Positions 17,077 to 25,514 of a DNA stretch of 64,000 bases are shown here, piece by piece. Under the pieces are notes generated by a model. That model was not told the DNA's origin and did not search any database. It worked only from the letters and a program-made list of their open reading frames with translations. The stretch is from contig JAHHQK010000003.1 in the NCBI GenBank assembly GCA_020026435.1, positions 76,185-140,184 on the forward strand, read 5' to 3'. Every line of letters begins with the position of its first letter. Within the stretch, counting starts at the first letter, position 1. This DNA comes from Alistipes sp. (GTDB lineage: Bacteria > Bacteroidota > Bacteroidia > Bacteroidales > Rikenellaceae). The translations under genes were made by a program, and so were the position numbers.

Positions 17077-18969
17077 TTAGAAGTTTATTTTAAAACCGCC
17101 CAAAACCGTGGCCTTGGGCATGGGATATCCGGCATTGATCTCGTAGTCGCGGGCCAGAAGGTTCTCGCCGCGGACGTAGAGGTTGAGCCAGCGTGTGACC
17201 ATGAATTCGGCGTTGGCGTTCCACAACACGAACTGCTCCTGCATGCGGGGTTTGACCGAGGTGTAGAGTCCCCTCACGTAACGTATGCCCGTGGAGACGT
17301 CCCAGCGCCCGCCCTTGAATATCATGCCCGTGTAGAGTTTGTGCTCGGGGGCGGCCACAACGGGATGGCTCATATTCAGATAGCTGTAATTGGACGACAG
17401 GGTCCAGTGGGGGTTGATGCGGTAGGTGATGTCGGCTTCGACGCCCCAGTTTTCGATCTTGCCCGTGTTGATGTTCATCGGACGGCCGTCGACGGGGACG
17501 GTCTGGATCATGTTGTCTCCGCTGATGTAGAACAGGTTGACCCCGTAGCGAAGGTTGCCACCGAGTAACGTCTGCGAGAACGAGATCTCGTAGTTCATCA
17601 GGTTCTCGGGCTTCAAATCGGGGTTCTGGGGCGGGAACATATACATCTCGCGAATGGTCGGGAAGCGGAATCCCTTGCTGACCATGGCTTTCAGTTGTGC
17701 GCTTCTCGACAGCAGGAACGAGATGCCGCCCTGGGGGATCCATTCCGTGCCGACGTGGGAGTGGTGGTCGATTCTCAGTCCGGCATCGAGGATCATCCAT
17801 CGGGTCAAGGCCTGGCGGATGTCGAGGTAGGCCGCCACTTCGTTCTGCGTGACGTCGGCCATCTCCTTGTCAGGTTTCCCGTTGATGAACCGATTCCACG
17901 AACGGCCGCCGAAACGCTGGTAATCAATGCCCATTGTGGTGCGGTTGCCCGAGAACAGAACGAAGGACTGATACCACGAGATGCCGAACATATAGTCCCG
18001 AGAATTGAATCTCTTGACGGGCGGTTCTTCCCCGGCGGAATACCCGTCGTTGATCTTGTGGCGTCCCCAGTTGTAGAAGATGCTCAGCGCACCCGACGTC
18101 TTGGCGTAGTTGTTCTCCAGGAAGAAGGAGGTCATGCCGCGTGTGATGCGGAACTTGTTGTCGAGGATCGGATGGGTGACACTGCCCGGATTCTGGGCAT
18201 TGAAGTGGGTGAGGTTGACATCGGCGGAGATTCCCCAGGCCTTCGACAACTCATATCCCAATTTGGCATATCCGCCGTATTGCTCGAATCCCATGTCGTG
18301 GCGATGGCCGTCGGTGCGGTTGTAGGATCCTGTCACGACACTCGAAAAACGCCCCGAGCGTATGGTATTCGAGGCCTCGGACTGGAAGGTGTTGTAGGAT
18401 CCGTATCCTGCTGAAATATTTGTCTTTACACCGTCTGACTTCATCTTGCGCGTGATGATGTTGATGACGCCTCCCATGGCATTCGATCCGTAGAGGACCG
18501 ATGCCGGTCCTCTGACCACTTCGACCTGCTCGGCCATCATCGTCTGGTAGGCGTCGGCAATGGGATGGCCCATCAGTCCCATGTATTGGGGATGTCCGTC
18601 GATCAGAATGAGCATACCCGTCGTGGGGCTTCCACCGATGCCACGCATCGTCATGCCTCCCGCGGCTCCTGCCGCCACGCCGTAGCCCATGATTCCGCGT
18701 TCGGTGACGAAAAGTCCCGGCACGTGATCTACCAGGGCGGGCAGCAGTGAGGGTTGGTTGTTCTGCCGGAGCTGTTCGAGGTCGATGACTGAGAGGGTGA
18801 GGGGTAATTGTCGGGGGTCGGTTCCGTTGCGGGTGCCGGTGACCACCACAGCTCCGATCGGGTGGCTCTTCTCGCGGCGGAGCGAATCGGGGGTTTGGGC
18901 CTGGGCGTGGGGTATTCCCGTCACGAGTTGGCTGCACAGAAGCAGCAATAGGGTCGATTTACATTTCAT
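17077..18969 (-). CDS. BtuB-like TonB-dependent outer-membrane receptor
   Basis: 630 residues with a signal peptide ending in HAQAQ. It has no N-terminal carboxypeptidase-like domain. The plug domain (~40-155) includes VVVTGTRNG, ILIDGHPQYMG and VEVVRGPASVLYGSNAMGGVINIIT. The remaining ~470 residues form a 22-strand barrel ending in aromatic VLGGFKINF. The compact size fits cobalamin, siderophore or small-cofactor receptors (BtuB/FepA type) rather than SusC glycan importers. The substrate is not set by the sequence; no cobalamin riboswitch was seen in the 415 bp upstream. It forms a two-gene unit with the nucleoside hydrolase-FmdE gene downstream. Confidence 0.88.
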   Translation of the reverse strand: MKCKSTLLLLLCSQLVTGIPHAQAQTPDSLRREKSHPIGAVVVTGTRNGTDPRQLPLTLSVIDLEQLRQNNQPSLLPALVDHVPGLFVTERGIMGYGVAAGAAGGMTMRGIGGSPTTGMLILIDGHPQYMGLMGHPIADAYQTMMAEQVEVVRGPASVLYGSNAMGGVINIITRKMKSDGVKTNISAGYGSYNTFQSEASNTIRSGRFSSVVTGSYNRTDGHRHDMGFEQYGGYAKLGYELSKAWGISADVNLTHFNAQNPGSVTHPILDNKFRITRGMTSFFLENNYAKTSGALSIFYNWGRHKINDGYSAGEEPPVKRFNSRDYMFGISWYQSFVLFSGNRTTMGIDYQRFGGRSWNRFINGKPDKEMADVTQNEVAAYLDIRQALTRWMILDAGLRIDHHSHVGTEWIPQGGISFLLSRSAQLKAMVSKGFRFPTIREMYMFPPQNPDLKPENLMNYEISFSQTLLGGNLRYGVNLFYISGDNMIQTVPVDGRPMNINTGKIENWGVEADITYRINPHWTLSSNYSYLNMSHPVVAAPEHKLYTGMIFKGGRWDVSTGIRYVRGLYTSVKPRMQEQFVLWNANAEFMVTRWLNLYVRGENLLARDYEINAGYPMPKATVLGGFKINF

Positions 18970-19384
18970 GTTGATCTGTTTTTTATTGGAGTTTCAAGAA
19001 TGTTTTGTCAGTAGTCCGATCCGCCTCCGAAAAAGATTTGGGGAGGATTGCGCCTTTTAGAGCAAGATCCGTACCGCGAAATTTCCGTGTATTTGTATCT
19101 CATCGAAAATCAATATCCTTTATACCAAATAAAAAGAGCCATGCCGAAATTGACCCAAAGGGGAGAAGAGCAGGGACTTCCGGCGTACGTTTTTGGACTT
19201 AAACGGACAAGACGACGGTTGTTTGGAGTGGTGTTTCCGTCGGTGGCGGTCGCTTCGGGAAAAGGCCTGTATTCGGGCATGAAACTTGCGAGAAGACTCT
19301 TCCCGAGAGGCCCCTCTCTCATGATAAATCCCGATGAGGAATCTTCGGACGGAAGTCCCGATGGAATAGATAACAAGAAAATAA
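18970..19384. other. Divergent intergenic region before the fimbrial locus
   Basis: 415 bp between the TonB receptor and the DUF3575 gene. It should hold both promoters, but no full TTTG/TAnnTTTG pair was found; TGTATTTG at 19088-19095 is a one-mismatch -7 candidate. I saw no long inverted repeats that would suggest an invertible fimbrial promoter, and no cobalamin riboswitch. Confidence 0.5.
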
Positions 19385-20725
19385 ATGGTCTTAAAGCTGA
19401 AATATGGTCTGATGTTGTTGCTTGCGGCGGTATCTATCCCCGGGCAGGCTCAAGATTTGCTTCCGGAGCAGGGACGCGAGGTGGTGACTTTCCGTATTGC
19501 CTATCCGATCAACCAAACCGTCGTGCATCGGGATTATATGGAGAATCAAACCAACATAGACAGCATCAGAGCCTGCCTAAAGTCTTCGTCTGGGATTGAC
19601 AGTGTGGTGATTAGTTCCTGGTCTTCGCCCGAAGGCCCTGGGGACTTCAACCGTCGGCTGGCCTGTCGGCGCGGCGAAGCAGCCCGAAGCTATATCCTGG
19701 AGTCGTTGTCCGCCACGGAGAAGGCCTCCATACCGATGATCCGCCTTAACCCCGAGGCCGAGAACTGGGCGGGTCTGCGGGCCTTGATCGAGGAGGATCG
19801 GTCGTGGCCCTTGCGGGAGGAGGCACTGGAGATCCTGGATCGTAATCCGGAGTCGGACCTTCGGAAGCAGGCCTTGCGCCGCTCGCCTGCAATGTGGGGA
19901 TACATCCTGCACAATTATATGCCTCGCCTGCGTTTTGCACAGTGGATGATGGTGTGGCGCAAGATGCCCGAAACTCCGATCGAATGTCCTCTGGAGTGGG
20001 GGGCGCAGGCCCGAACCTTCGGAGGGGATACGGTCACCGCATCTTCGGAATGCTGCTCCGCCTCATTCGTACCTCTTTCATCCGCCCCGGCCGATGTCGA
20101 AGCCGCAGCTTCGGTGACTGTGGCCGACTCCACGTGGAGGAAAACGATCCTGGCGGTGAAAACCAATCTTCTGTACGATGCCATATCGTGGCTGAACTTC
20201 GCCATAGAGGTGCCCTTTGCCGGGAATCGCTTCTCGGTGCTCTACGAGCATCAGTTCCCTTGGTGGCGATGGGGAATGGGCAACAACCGATTTTGTATGC
20301 GCTATTTGCAGATGACGGGCGAGGTGCGCTGGTGGTTTCATCTGCGGCGCAAGCCTTCGACCCGCCACGAGATTGTCCGTGATCGGCTTTCGGGCCATTT
20401 CCTGGGGCTTTACGGCATGGACGGCCGCTACGACTTCGAGCGCAAGCGCGATGTCTGCTACCAGGGCGAATTCTGGAGCCTGGGCCTGAGCTACGGCTAC
20501 TCGCTGCCCATCGGACGCAGGCTCAACCTCGAATTTTCGCTTTCGGCGGGGTATGCGTCCATCGACTACCGCCACTTTATCCCCGCGGACGACTATTCGG
20601 TCTTGTACCGCGATCCCGACAAGGTCGGCACATGGAATTATTTCGGAATCACCAAAGCCGCCATTTCGCTGGTCTTCCCCATCGGGGTACGGCGCACGGC
20701 CGGACAGGAAGGAGGTGCGTTATGA
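19385..20725 (+). CDS. DUF3575 outer-membrane protein of the fimbrial locus
   Basis: 446 residues with a signal peptide (MVLKLKYGLMLLLAAVSIPGQAQ). The N-terminal half resembles an OmpA-like/DUF3868 region (IDSIRACLKSSSGIDSVVISSWSSPEGP). The C-terminal half (~255-435) is a DUF3575 beta-barrel: AVKTNLLYDAISWLNFAIEVPF and FWSLGLSYGYSLPIG. This pair of domains regularly opens fimbrillin clusters in Bacteroidales and probably anchors or exports subunits at the outer membrane (inference from context). Its TGA overlaps the next gene's ATG by 4 bp (ATGA), indicating translational coupling. The start is the TTG/ATG-proximal ATG before the signal peptide. Confidence 0.82.
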   Translation: MVLKLKYGLMLLLAAVSIPGQAQDLLPEQGREVVTFRIAYPINQTVVHRDYMENQTNIDSIRACLKSSSGIDSVVISSWSSPEGPGDFNRRLACRRGEAARSYILESLSATEKASIPMIRLNPEAENWAGLRALIEEDRSWPLREEALEILDRNPESDLRKQALRRSPAMWGYILHNYMPRLRFAQWMMVWRKMPETPIECPLEWGAQARTFGGDTVTASSECCSASFVPLSSAPADVEAAASVTVADSTWRKTILAVKTNLLYDAISWLNFAIEVPFAGNRFSVLYEHQFPWWRWGMGNNRFCMRYLQMTGEVRWWFHLRRKPSTRHEIVRDRLSGHFLGLYGMDGRYDFERKRDVCYQGEFWSLGLSYGYSLPIGRRLNLEFSLSAGYASIDYRHFIPADDYSVLYRDPDKVGTWNYFGITKAAISLVFPIGVRRTAGQEGGAL

Positions 20726-21795
20726 ACTGCGGAATGAGATATGCTCACGGACTGATGGCCGTTGTGGCCGGGATGCTCCTGCTGCTGGGCGGGTGTCGGC
20801 ATCGACAGTTGGTCGATATGGGCAATACGCACTATGTGCGGGTCTATGTTGACGAGGATATCCTCAATGTGACCAAGGGTTTCTATGATGAACGCTTGGA
20901 GCGGCCGTTCTTCCAGCTGCCGCATATCATGCGTGTGATGCTGTGCAACCCCCATAGCGGACAGGTCGTGGCCGAGCGTTACTTGCAGAACTGCGACTGT
21001 GACGAACACGGCTACTATCTCGACGGCTATATCGTGGCCCCTCCGGGCGATTACAATGTCATGATCTATAACTTCGGCACGGAGACCACCCAGTTGCGCG
21101 ACGACGGCTACTATAACCGGATCGAGGCCTATACCAATCCCGTCTCGGATCAGATGCTCGCACGTCTGCCGCAGGCCGGAGACCGCTACTCGGATCGGGA
21201 TATACTCTACGATCCCGACCACCTCTTTGTCCGAAGCCAAGAGTCCGTCCACCTGGCGCCGACCAGCCATATCGACACTTTGAGGGATGCCTGCGGGGAT
21301 TATTTCCGCGCCCGCACCGTGGTGAAGAGCTACTTCATGCAAGTGAAGATCCGGGGCGTGGAGTGGTTGCGCTCGGTCTCGGGACTGGTCTCGGGACTGG
21401 CCCCTGCGGTGCGTCTGTGTGATCGGAAACTGGACGGGAAGTCGCCGTCGATGGTCTGCTTCGAGATGCAGGCCGGACATCGCGGTCAGGCCCTGCGGGC
21501 AGAGGAGGAGGGTGAGCGTGCGGTACTCTATACGACGTTCAACACCTTCGGAAAACTCCCCGAGGTGGAGTCCGAGATACGCATAACCTTTGAACTGCTG
21601 CGCATCGACGGCAAGTCGATGGTTGTGTCCCTGGACCTTACCCCCAAATTTGACTCGGACGAGGGCCGTCTCCATCAGTGGCTGATCATCAACCACGAGA
21701 TCGTGATCCCGCCTCCCGACAAACCCGAGGAGGGCGGCGGTTTCAATCCCGGAGTCGACGAATGGGAGGATGTGGAATCGGATATCATCATCTGA
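20722..21795 (+). CDS. DUF5119 fimbrial anchor-like lipoprotein
   Basis: 357 residues from the ATG that overlaps the preceding stop; a longer in-frame version from 20632 lies inside the previous gene and was rejected. Signal peptide of lipoprotein type with lipobox LLGGC (LMAVVAGMLLLLGGCRHR). The body has the DUF5119 pattern seen in type V fimbria loci (VRVYVDEDI, MRVMLCNPHSGQVV, PPGDYNVMIYNFGTE). It is comparable in position to Mfa2/FimB anchors, which tether the pilus to the outer membrane. The C-terminus is Pro/Gly/acid-rich. Confidence 0.8.
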   Translation: MNCGMRYAHGLMAVVAGMLLLLGGCRHRQLVDMGNTHYVRVYVDEDILNVTKGFYDERLERPFFQLPHIMRVMLCNPHSGQVVAERYLQNCDCDEHGYYLDGYIVAPPGDYNVMIYNFGTETTQLRDDGYYNRIEAYTNPVSDQMLARLPQAGDRYSDRDILYDPDHLFVRSQESVHLAPTSHIDTLRDACGDYFRARTVVKSYFMQVKIRGVEWLRSVSGLVSGLAPAVRLCDRKLDGKSPSMVCFEMQAGHRGQALRAEEEGERAVLYTTFNTFGKLPEVESEIRITFELLRIDGKSMVVSLDLTPKFDSDEGRLHQWLIINHEIVIPPPDKPEEGGGFNPGVDEWEDVESDIII

Positions 21796-21879
21796 GCATA
21801 GAGGAAATCCCCTTTAAACATATTTTTAGAGAAAAACCCATTGAAAAACAGATTAAAAACATTTTAAACTTATTGATCC

Positions 21880-22935
21880 ATGAAAAAACTATTACTCATG
21901 GCAGCTGCCGTAAGTGTAGCATTTACGAGTTGCACCAATGACACACCCGAGGAACCTGACCTCGGGCAGACCACCCTCCGACAGATCGCTTTTGCATCGC
22001 CAGTCGTGACCCCTTCCACGCGGGCATTCGCTGGAGAGCAGGGACCGAAGTATAGCCAGCAGGAAAATTTCAAGATCTTTGCCAAATGGTATGCCGGGAA
22101 TTTCGATACCTGGAATATAGGAAAGATGTATATGGATAATGTCCAGGTGAGCTACGACAAAGGCAAAAATGCCTGGGTGCCCACCCCCGTGTACTATTGG
22201 CCGAAGGTCGGAACGCTGACCTTTGCTGCCTATTCGCCTGCCGATGCCGCGGGTGAGGTGATGTATAAGAACACCGGTCTTCAGATCACCAACTTCAAGG
22301 AGAATGCCCAGGCTCCCTATGATCTGATGTACAGCTCGCGTTCGTATAACCACACCGGCAGCACAAACGAACAGCAGCCCGGAAGTTATGCCGGTGTGGA
22401 TATCAATTTCCACCATGCACTGGCTTCCGTGAAGTTCACGGCAAAGCTCAAGGAGGCTTATCCGGACACCGAGATCATCCTCAAGTCGATCACCTTGACG
22501 GGTGTGAACAACCAGGGTAACTTCTCCGAGAATATCGACGAGACCACTTCCGGCACTTATGCCTCGAAGCCTGCCTGGGCTGTGTCCGAGCCAGCCGTTA
22601 CCGAGGACTTCTTCCCGTTGAATCTTCCGGAGAAGGGCTATGTTCTGAAGACTGAAGCTGCCGATGAAGTGGCGATGGGCGGTATGCGTTGTATCGTCCT
22701 TCCGCAGGATGCCACCAAGGTGGGGCTGAAGATCGTCTATACGATGCAGACGCCCACGGGAGAGGCCATCGAACAGACCGTCACCAAGACCTTCGGCCAA
22801 ATCTCGACCGGCAGAACCGCAACCTGGGAAATCGGCAAACGCTACTCCTACAACATCATCATCGGTCTGGATGAGATCTTCTTCTCGCCCGAGGTTGAGG
22901 ATTGGGTGGAGAGCAACCAGAATGTGAATATCTAA
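21880..22935 (+). CDS. Fimbrillin family lipoprotein (candidate major pilin)
   Basis: 351 residues. Lipobox AFTSC follows a short signal peptide. The N-terminal ~25 mature residues end at an Arg site, PSTRAFAG, matching the place where Arg-specific proteases cut FimA/Mfa1 pilins to allow strand-exchange assembly. The body has the Mfa-like_1 (PF13149) landmarks: FAKWYAGNFDTWNI, YYWPKVGTLTFAAYSP, VDINFHHALASVKFTAKL and WEIGKRYSYNIIIGLDEI. The 84-bp gap before it is AT-rich and may hold a separate promoter (TATTTTTA near 21820), which would let the major subunit be made in excess. Confidence 0.87.
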   Translation: MKKLLLMAAAVSVAFTSCTNDTPEEPDLGQTTLRQIAFASPVVTPSTRAFAGEQGPKYSQQENFKIFAKWYAGNFDTWNIGKMYMDNVQVSYDKGKNAWVPTPVYYWPKVGTLTFAAYSPADAAGEVMYKNTGLQITNFKENAQAPYDLMYSSRSYNHTGSTNEQQPGSYAGVDINFHHALASVKFTAKLKEAYPDTEIILKSITLTGVNNQGNFSENIDETTSGTYASKPAWAVSEPAVTEDFFPLNLPEKGYVLKTEAADEVAMGGMRCIVLPQDATKVGLKIVYTMQTPTGEAIEQTVTKTFGQISTGRTATWEIGKRYSYNIIIGLDEIFFSPEVEDWVESNQNVNI

Positions 22936-23107
22936 ATTCAGACGATTTCCCCGTCGAGGGGTAATGTCGGAGAGATTCTGCCGCTGACGGACGTCGCGTC
23001 AAGTCCGAGAGTACGCTTCCTTCGAGAACCCGATCTGCTCGATTGGAAGACGCTACATCCCTTTCGCAGGGGGCGGCGGTACAAAATCCGAAAAAAAGAA
23101 TTGTTCG
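22936..23107. other. Intergenic region between two fimbrillin genes
   Basis: 172 bp, no hairpin with a T tail and no clear promoter seen. The codon-like base composition without a frame could be decayed coding DNA. Confidence 0.3.
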
Positions 23108-24235
23108 ATGAAATTGATCTGGAAATATTTGTGGTGGAGCATTCCGGGAGCGTTGTTTCTGACTTCGTGCGGCGAGGATACTCTGCCTTCGGGAGGCGAT
23201 TGCGGACGTGTGGAGATGATGTTCTCCCGTCCGGTGGTCGCGGGTGAGTCCCGTGCCGTTCCCGGCCGGCAACCCGACGAAAAGGGGTATTATCGCCGTG
23301 AGGAATCCTTCCGCGTCTTTGCCCAATGGGACAATCCCGTGTTCCGGGGCTGGAATTCGGTTGGGTCGGTGCTTTATATGGAGAATGAGCCGATGCACCG
23401 GCAGACGAAGGGAACGTATGAGGGCTGGTTCCCCGACAGGACGATTTATTGGCCCAATGAAGGTGTACTGACCTTTGCGGCCGTGTCTCCGGCCTCGCTT
23501 GTGGAGGATGCCGAGCTGAGCTATGGCGGGGAGCGGACGCTGGCCGACGGAAGACGGGTCAACGGCCTCTCGGTCGGAAATTTCGTGGTGAAACCGACGC
23601 CCGACCTTCAATACGATCTGATGTATAGCCGCCGCACCTACAACCAAAGTCGCCACGGGACTTCGGATCCGGTTCATGGGGGTGTGGATCTGGCTTTCCG
23701 CCATGCGATGTCCCTGGTCCGCTTCACGGTCCGCACCAACAAGGTGGCGGCCGGGACGATCAACCTCACGGGTCTTGAGATCCGCAGTGTCTGTCAGAAG
23801 GGATCGTTCAACGAAGGGGTAGTGGAGGATTCCCAAAGTCTGGCGTCGTATGATAATCCGCAGAGATATTGGACGATTGATCCCCATTATCCTCGGACCG
23901 ATTATAAGGCATTCGCGGGCAGTCAACCCCTTGTGGATGCTCCGTCGTATGTCCTTCCTCTCGAGTTTATCCTGTTGCCGCAACGCTTTGCCCTGGGCGA
24001 GGGTGTGGGAGGATCCGTGATCGATGCTCCCAATGCCGAGATCGTGGTGCGGTGGACGGATGGGGGGCAGCCTCACGAGAAAGGATACCGCCTCGATCGG
24101 TTGAACCGAGCCTGGAAGGTGGGTAAAAGCTATACTTACAACATCGTTATCGGTGCCAACGAGATCAATTTCCAGCCTTCGGTGGATGATGATTGGGCCG
24201 TGGGTGACGGATCCCAAATCGAGGTAAATCCTTGA
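23108..24235 (+). CDS. Fimbrillin family lipoprotein (second)
   Basis: 375 residues. Lipobox LFLTSC, Arg site GESRAVPG, then the fimbrillin fold signals VFAQWDNPVFRGWNSVG, YWPNEGVLTFAAVSP, VDLAFRHAMSLVRFTVRT and WKVGKSYTYNIVIGANEINF. It is clearly a paralogue of the gene at 21880, aligned over its full length with similar motif spacing, so the two arose by duplication. It may be a second structural or accessory pilin. Confidence 0.85.
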   Translation: MKLIWKYLWWSIPGALFLTSCGEDTLPSGGDCGRVEMMFSRPVVAGESRAVPGRQPDEKGYYRREESFRVFAQWDNPVFRGWNSVGSVLYMENEPMHRQTKGTYEGWFPDRTIYWPNEGVLTFAAVSPASLVEDAELSYGGERTLADGRRVNGLSVGNFVVKPTPDLQYDLMYSRRTYNQSRHGTSDPVHGGVDLAFRHAMSLVRFTVRTNKVAAGTINLTGLEIRSVCQKGSFNEGVVEDSQSLASYDNPQRYWTIDPHYPRTDYKAFAGSQPLVDAPSYVLPLEFILLPQRFALGEGVGGSVIDAPNAEIVVRWTDGGQPHEKGYRLDRLNRAWKVGKSYTYNIVIGANEINFQPSVDDDWAVGDGSQIEVNP

Positions 24236-24256
24236 TCGGGGCTAAAAAAGAGAATC

Positions 24257-25514
24257 ATGAATATGAAAAATCATGTCTTCTGTCGTGTGGGTAAATGGTG
24301 GTGCGTTGCTATGGCGGCGGCGATGACGGCCTGTAGCGATGATGCCGCCATGGAGGAGAATGTATCCTCGGAAGGGGAGAGCGGTGTGATCGACTGGGCG
24401 GTGAGCCATGTGGGGGATCTGACTTCGCGTGCGCTGATCGAGGGGCAGGGAACCAAATCGTCGGTCGAGGTGTTGCAGGATCAGTGTCGGGGTAGTATCG
24501 ACCAGGACGGAGGTTCGGTGACGCATAAAGGCGGAGAACATATTGCAATTTATGGAAACTACAAAGGTCCTGCCGACGAAGGTTTGCAGTCTCTGTTTCA
24601 CAACGATATTCTGCTCTACGACGAGCAGCCCAATCTGTTTTCCACCCAATGGAACTACCCGGGGCCTCGCCGCAAGTGGGTCGACGGGGCGAATTACGTG
24701 TTCCGCGCGATTTATCCCGGGTTAAATTCTGAATTGCAATCTCGGCTGACGGTCTATGATGCCACGCTGATGATGCTGGACTATCCGGTCGAGGTGCTTC
24801 AGGAGGATGTGCTGGTGGCTGTGTCGGGACGGGGAAATCCCGTGCGGCTCGATTTCAGACACGTTTTGGCGGCCGTTCGGTTCCGTTTCAAATATCAGGA
24901 TGATCCCTCGAAAGACAATGTGGTATTTAATGACGATGACGAGTTGCTGGCCTGCTGGCTGGAAAATACGGTCAACGACCGCCCGCTGAATACGGGGCTG
25001 GCTACCGTCGGGAGTATGTCCTACGGAGGAGCGGCGATCGATGATCCGATTCCGGATCACGCCAATCTGACCTGGAGCAAGTCCTATTGCGGCGATGCGG
25101 CAGGTGATGGGATCATTGCCCACAGGAACTATTATTGGAAGTCGGACAAGGGGATTCCCTTTCTGGTGGAGACACCTGCGCCCGGGCTTGTGCCTCGGTC
25201 TGTTGTTGCAACGGCTTATAGTAATCCGGGCGATGGCGAACTCTATATCCGTAATGGGGGCTGGCTGATGGTTGTCCCCCCAAAAGATCACCTCGCGGGT
25301 CGACCTCTGTTTTCAGACCCGGGACAACGGTTCGGAGGTCTGCCGCGTGCCGTTGAATGTCGCCCGGGATCCGATGGGGCAGGTTCGGCCGTTGGAGTTT
25401 CTCTCGGGACATCGATACACCTACACCATTCTGTTCGGAGGAGCGGACCTGGGGCTTGAACTCGACATCAAACCGTGGAATGAATTGGATTCTTCGTACA
25501 ATATAATCTTATGA
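24257..25514 (+). CDS. Fimbrillin family lipoprotein (third), frameshifted at a C6 tract
   Basis: The ATG frame gives lipobox TACS, Arg site LTSRALIEG and fimbrillin motifs (YVFRAIYPG, RLDFRHVLAAVRFRFKY) up to GGWLMVV at 25276. There the C6A4 run (25276-25285) puts the reading out of frame, and it ends at 25459 in nonsense sequence. Removing one C restores VPQKITSRVDLCFQ through LEFLSGHRYTYTILFGGADL, the expected fimbrillin C-terminal strand, and a stop at 25514 overlapping the next ATG by 4 bp. That coupling shows where the gene really ends. Either the tract varies in length, or the base is a sequence error. Confidence 0.75.

Noticed and set aside
18970..19384. An invertible promoter or cobalamin riboswitch upstream of the receptor and fimbrial genes
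   Set aside because: No paired inverted repeats of useful length and no B12-box-like sequence were found by eye.
20632..20721. An N-terminal extension of the DUF5119 lipoprotein
   Set aside because: It would overlap the previous gene by 94 bp and hide the lipoprotein signal; the ATGA-coupled start at 20722 is natural.
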